The position numbers and the translations under genes are program-made. Source: Culex pipiens pallens (lineage: Eukaryota; Arthropoda; Insecta; Diptera; Culicidae). Taken from it: a stretch of 64,000 nucleotides of DNA. Positions 59,441 through 64,000 of the stretch are shown here, one piece after another. The notes beneath the pieces are model-generated. The model did no database searches. It worked only from the letters and a program-made list of their open reading frames with translations, and was not told the DNA's origin. The stretch spans positions 87,967,899-88,031,898 of the forward strand of contig NC_068938.1 in the NCBI RefSeq assembly GCF_016801865.2. The letters are read 5' to 3'. The number at the start of each line of letters is the position of its first letter. The stretch's first letter is position 1.

Positions 59441-59690
59441 TTTGTTTTCTGCTCAACTTTGTTGATTTTCTTTTATTCACTGTATTTCAGCAACCAGAGG
59501 TTCAATTTTATTGGAAACATTTAAAAAAAAATATTTTCGGGAAAAAAACTTCAATTAAAAAAGAAAACAAAAAAATATAACTCTACTGCAAAATTTGTAT
59601 CCATGCTTATCTACTACTTAAAAGATGCTGGTTGGTCCCCGAAAAGAAATAAAAAAAAACCCGATTTAATCCCACCAGGGGTGAGATAGA
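59441..59690. other. A+T-rich, no feature seen
   Basis: No supported feature. Confidence 0.4.
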
Positions 59691-60612
59691 GCCTTTCTTA
59701 CTAAAGAATATAACTTCTTTCAATTCACAACATCGACTTGATACAAAAAATCTTATGATGAAAGCAAGGTATTATTAATGATGTGTTTACTAAAAGAAAT
59801 TGAAAACGCAATTTTCACCAATAGAATATTTTTAATCGTACAAAATCTTAATCAAACAAGCGTTTATGACAAACGCTAGCATAGCTAGCTTCCATTGCGC
59901 AAGTGACGACACACACCGCGGTTTTGGTTTTCTAGTTTTGGTACGAGCCCAAAAACCGAACAAAGCAGGCGCAAAGCAAAACCGAGTTAACCGCACAGTG
60001 GGAAGCTTGCCATTCAGCATCTACGAAAGTGAGAGAGTCAGAGATAGCTATTTTTACAACCGCACCACTACACACTCAATCGCAATACCTTAGGTAGATA
60101 GCCATTGGCGTCGCGAGCATTGAAAACTTTTAAACGATATAAAGCTTAGAAGCTTCGAAAGCTCCTATTGGAATCCAATGAACTCTGTTAAATAAAACGA
60201 CACGACAAATGAAGCCTACTTAAAGGCGATTTAAGGAGCACACGGGAAACAAATTGTTTGTACCCGGATGAATGTCCTATGTCAAAAAAGTTTTTGCATA
60301 AACATTGGACAGTTATGCAAAAACGGACAGAGCAAAAGCAACCGAAAAGCTACGATATCTTACAAGTTAAAGGAAACATCGGTAGACAAGCTACTACAAA
60401 CGAGAATAAGTCGAGCCAAAACATAAATGCGCCAGTATTCGAAGCTCAACTTGACAACTTGTCGACTTGGCGACGAAGCGTCGAAAATCGATGCAGTGTG
60501 ATTTTTTAGCGATTTTTCGGATTAAAATTCATGCTGAATCGACATATTTACGAAGCTGGAAATGACGTCCAGCCTTAAAGTAAAACCTATACCTTTCTTT
60601 AGTAAGAAAGGC
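59691..60612. mobile_element. 922-bp TIR element, GCCTTTCTTACTAAAG ends
   Basis: A 16-bp perfect inverted repeat, GCCTTTCTTACTAAAG and CTTTAGTAAGAAAGGC, bounds the segment. The interior includes a more balanced 59850-60100 stretch and no recognisable transposase. Confidence 0.6.
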
Positions 60613-61313
60613 AAAAAGTAAATCGTTCTAAAAATTGATCGGAATTGCCTCATGGTCTGTACTATGAATGTAGGAAGAAATATTGGATAAAATCAGAAAT
60701 GAAAAATGTTGGCGAATGTCACCAGGTGGGCTTTTACCTATTTTTAGGGATTTTTTTTTTCTTATGGTAGGTTAATCAAACGGCTCTAACTTCGGAACCA
60801 TATTATGAATCTGGATGAAAATTTGGGAGGTTGTAGAGCTCGAAAAATGCAATATTTGAGATAAATAAAAGATATGAAAATGAAAAAAATGGACCATATT
60901 TTCATTTGAAAACTGTGTATTTTGTTGAAAAGTCTGGCCGCATCCGAAAACAGATGGATATTTCGAAATTTGAGCGGCAACTCGCCCAGGTTCAGCACAC
61001 TAGCTTTCATCTGCATTCGGAAGAATCAAAATCGGATTCAGGGGAGCTGAGAACGGCGTGACACAAAATTTGGCAAAATTTTACCACATACGAACATCAC
61101 TCGATCTCCACGGAATTTATTTTCTCAAAATTCGAAGGTTGGAGATAGACGAGTTCTGTCAAGATGAATCGATAGAGCGTCGAAAATCAATGCAGTGTGA
61201 TTTTTTTGGTGATTTTTCCGATTAATATTCATGCTGTATCGTCTTATTTACGAAGATGAAAATGACCTCCAGCCATTAAGTAAAACCTATACCTTTCTTT
61301 AGTAAGAAAGGCA
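60613..61313. repeat. Second 3' end of the same element family
   Basis: About 138 bp at 61176-61313 (GCGTCGAAAATC, TGCAGTGTGATTTTTT, AGTAAAACCTATACCTTTCT) directly repeat 60475-60612. A truncated copy or a tandem duplication abuts the first element. Confidence 0.65.
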
Positions 61314-62984
61314 AAACAAAGTTTTTTTTTAATATTACCACCCCTTTTTGTTATGGCCAGCTTTTCTTTTGTCATAGGGATGGGAAGAGATGCAAATTCA
61401 AAAAAAATATATTAAATTCATTTCCGGTTGGTGGAGATTTGCTCACAAGTGAAATATAAACTAACACCAGAAAAATTGGTTAGAGTGATCTAGATGGTAG
61501 TTTGTTTTGTATAAATAGACAGATTAACATTTAAAAATCATAAAATAAATAAATAAAACATCAATTCTGATTCAGACAATTTTCAATTAAGTTAATAATT
61601 TCAAAATTATTTTAAAAATCAGGATTTTTTTGTAAAACGGCTTTTAGGTGACACCTTAATTTGGATTAAATTTTCAAAAACGATTACAAATTTTTGGTTG
61701 AACTGTGTAATTTAATACAACAAAAAATTAAGTCTTACCAATTTCTTTGCACACTTCTCTAGTACCTGGAATCATTTTCCGCAAATCGGAAGCCATCACT
61801 TAACGTAAGTACTGTTCATAGAAAACAGAGAACTCCTGGAAACGATTCCCCATCATCGAGCTGATCGATTTTAAATCATTTCGCAAACAATCGTAAATCG
61901 TTCCCTGTTGCTCCATCACCACACGCCTCTTCACAACTTCCACAAGTGTAAATCAAATAAAGGTAATTTTCACTAAATCATCGTCGTTTTTTGATGAAGT
62001 TCCATTGTGTGTGAGCGCGCTTCTATTTGAGTTTGGGTTGGGAAAGCACAATTTTCCTCGAATCAGTATAAAACGACCAATTCACACCTCCCTCACGATT
62101 CACGATTGATTTCCTTTTTTCTCGTATTTCGAGGAAAAACTGCATGGAAGGAGAAGAAGTAAATTTAACAAGTACGATGATGAATACATTTCCCGAGCTC
62201 TTGGAGGTTCGTGAGGATCCTCAGCTGTTGGGCCCGCTTTTGGAAGGATGCTGCTGAGGGAAAAGTTGAATGGGAAATAGGTTTCCATTTCTCGCATATC
62301 ATTGTGTTGACTGGGCGTTGAGGAATGAAACATGATCTATTTCGGCAAATAAAGTGGCACGGTTTGAGCGGTTCGAGCAAAATATATGTGGGTTTCTTCA
62401 TTGTTGGTTCTCCTCTCCGGTAGAGGAAGGAAGGTTCCGTTCATCGAGAAAGCAGGTTCAACGGGTCGGCGATGGAAATATGATAAATTGAATATGAATG
62501 ATTGATGAGATGTTGAGTTCGTTTCTTCTGGTACCAGGGTGAAGATTGAATTCTGGAAACTGGAGCTGCGTTGTCGGTCTTGCCTTGGATTTTGCCTCGC
62601 CACTTGACAAATTAAAAATAGCTCCAGTGAAAGCTTGAGCTTGAACCGTTCGAAGGAACCTATTTCAATCAGGTCAGGATCGAACCTTCTTCCGTTTGGG
62701 TGCCCCAGTAATGTGATGAAATGTGAACTCATCATCACGTGTCTTAACCTCTCCCCTATCGCGGGTAGACCTGTCTGTCAGCTGGTGGTAATTAATCTTG
62801 CTTGGCTACTGCGAATCTTTGTCTCTCCCCCATAGATCGGTCTTCGATGTCGACATCGTCATTAATCCTTTCCGTGTCAGTGGAGTGTAATCATTATTGG
62901 GCGGAGATTGTTTTACTTACAGTTTGACACCGGGGCTCATCCGGAGGTTTGATACGGGAATAAAGTATTTTTTTCATGACCCAT
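61314..62984. other. No gene recognised; unique patch 61.8-62.95 kb
   Basis: A+T-rich to 61750, then balanced sequence. A minus-strand frame of 133 codons (62337-62738) is the longest non-repeat frame here, but no family is recognised and no splice signals frame it. Confidence 0.35.
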
Positions 62985-63075
62985 GAAGAGTATCGGGGCC
63001 GCATTTACATAGCGGATAGTGACTTTTTCTTAACTAAATGTTAACATGTTATTGTTAATGTTGACCTTCGGGCAA
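62985..63075 (-). mobile_element. 3' fragment of the 9.7-kb SINE family
   Basis: CATGAAGAGTATCGGGGCCG, then CATTTACA, GCGGAT and GTTAACATG match the body end at 9740-9835. Confidence 0.6.
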
Positions 63076-63094
63076 TGCCCGAATCGGTGCAAAA

Positions 63095-63290
63095 AAAATC
63101 TGTTTTAAATTTTTGTATTTTTTGATTTGGATAAAAAAAATTTCGTCGATTCCAAAACCAATAAAAATTCGTGGGTTGTCCATAGAAAAATGAAAATATC
63201 CGATAATCTATATCTTGAAAAATAATTTTTTGATCTAATGTCTTCGGCCAAAGTGTAGGTTATGATTTTTTATATGTGGATAAAAAGTGC
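63095..63290. repeat. Diverged fragment of the palindromic family
   Basis: TTTGTATTTTTTGATTTGG near 63111, then TGTCTTCGGCCAAAGTGTAG at 63239, echo the left arm of 49434-51087. Confidence 0.5.
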
Positions 63291-63753
63291 CAACTTCTGA
63301 GCTAAAGAGTATGACGGACGTTATGTGTTCTGTCAAATATGATATTTTGAAAAGTAATGATTTTTGGAAAGCATAAAAAAATCTTGCTATAAAAGCTACC
63401 AAAAATTGTTTTTGAAAGTATATTTAAATATGGACTCAAAAAATACTTTTGTGATTTTTCTCAAGGACGATGCAAATATTTTCCAAAGTTTTTGTCCCTC
63501 GGCTCTGGCTGGGAGTGCAAAATGAAACATAAACAACAAAAAAAAAGGCCACAATTTCATCATTATAATGAAAAAAAGGCATGGAAAATGCATTATACAG
63601 CTGAACAGCTGAACAGCTGTACAGTGTACAGGCTTGCTATCACAAGTTTTTAAAATTGTATGTTTTGAGGGAGGTAAAATTTTATAGTAGGACGAAAATT
63701 CACTAAAATTCAAATTATTTAAAATTTAACTCAAATATGTTTAAGTGAAAAAT
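63291..63753. other. A+T-rich; CAGCTG cluster at 63599-63620
   Basis: Three CAGCTG or overlapping copies followed by GTACAGTGTACAGG. Otherwise A+T-rich with no gene. Confidence 0.4.
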
Positions 63754-64000
63754 GGGTAATTCTCTACCAACTCACACGAAATCGGGAAAAGTTGCCCCGA
63801 CCTCTCTTCGATTTGCGTGAAACTATGTCCAAAGGGGTAACTTTTGTCCCTGATCACGAATCCGAGGTCCGTTTTTGATATTTCGTGGCGGAGGGGCGGT
63901 ACGACCCCTTCCATTTTTGAACATGCGAAAAAAGAGGTGTTTTTCAATAATTTGCAGCCTGCAACGGCGATGAGATAGAAATTTGGTGTCAAAGGGACTT
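63754..64000 (+). mobile_element. Palindromic element copy cut by the window end
   Basis: It starts GGGTAATTCTCTACCAACTC and follows the left arm of 29667-30995 (TTGCCCCGACC, GGAGGGGCGGTACGACCCCT) to the last base. The other arm would lie beyond the window. Confidence 0.75.

Noticed and set aside
62640..62715. tRNA-like B box (GGTTCGATCCTGACC on the minus strand)
   Set aside because: No matching acceptor, D or anticodon arms could be found around it.
62337..62738. 133-codon minus-strand frame
   Set aside because: No recognisable family, no splice or promoter signal, and short frames also run on the plus strand.

Overview
This window is non-coding, A+T-rich eukaryotic DNA dominated by transposable elements. 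The mix is miniature and fold-back DNA transposons, tRNA-headed SINEs, 5'-truncated non-LTR retroposons, octamer satellites, introns without ORFs and good insect-type splice signals. It suggests a culicine mosquito, most likely Culex. That assignment is inference from repeat style (a SINE with two tRNA-like regions, a (TTAGA)-type retroposon tail, palindromic MITEs); no diagnostic gene is present. I recognise no intact protein-coding gene, and nothing is bacterial or viral.

Layout. 1-11 kb: A+T-rich DNA with a SINE flanked by a 16-bp target-site duplication (TSD), small MITEs, a possible solo LTR and a minus-strand SINE with a tRNA-Thr-like head. 11-18 kb: relatively unique sequence with a 128-bp tandem repeat and two promoter-like patches, one ending in a splice donor. 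18.1-19.5 kb: a 1.36-kb retroposon with a 24-bp TSD whose 3' part is a SINE. 20.2-24.0 kb: a 3.7-kb fold-back element whose terminal inverted repeats (TIRs) are themselves arrays of a 162/163-bp repeat. 24.5-26 kb: a TIR element containing tandem 226-bp units and a possible small exon. 27.5-34.6 kb: palindromic elements, a 953-bp MITE and a patch rich in TTTATGR motifs.

35.6-37.6 kb is fairly unique and holds a textbook recursive splice site on the minus strand. 37.7-40.9 kb is a 3.1-kb composite retroposon with a 24-bp TSD and an internal VNTR. 41.4-45.0 kb is a giant octamer satellite built as an inverted repeat. 45.2-46.3 kb is a candidate small gene whose terminal exon is split by a retroposon with a 23-bp TSD. 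47.5-64 kb holds further SINEs, palindromic elements and MITEs separated by A+T-rich or weakly unique DNA.

How it fits together: the most economical reading is intergenic or giant-intron sequence of a mosquito gene. The recursive splice site supports a long minus-strand intron. The candidate exons and first exon on the plus strand are weak and would need RNA evidence. The long apparent reading frames at 41.3-45 kb are artefacts of an 8-bp repeat that leaves all three plus-strand frames open.
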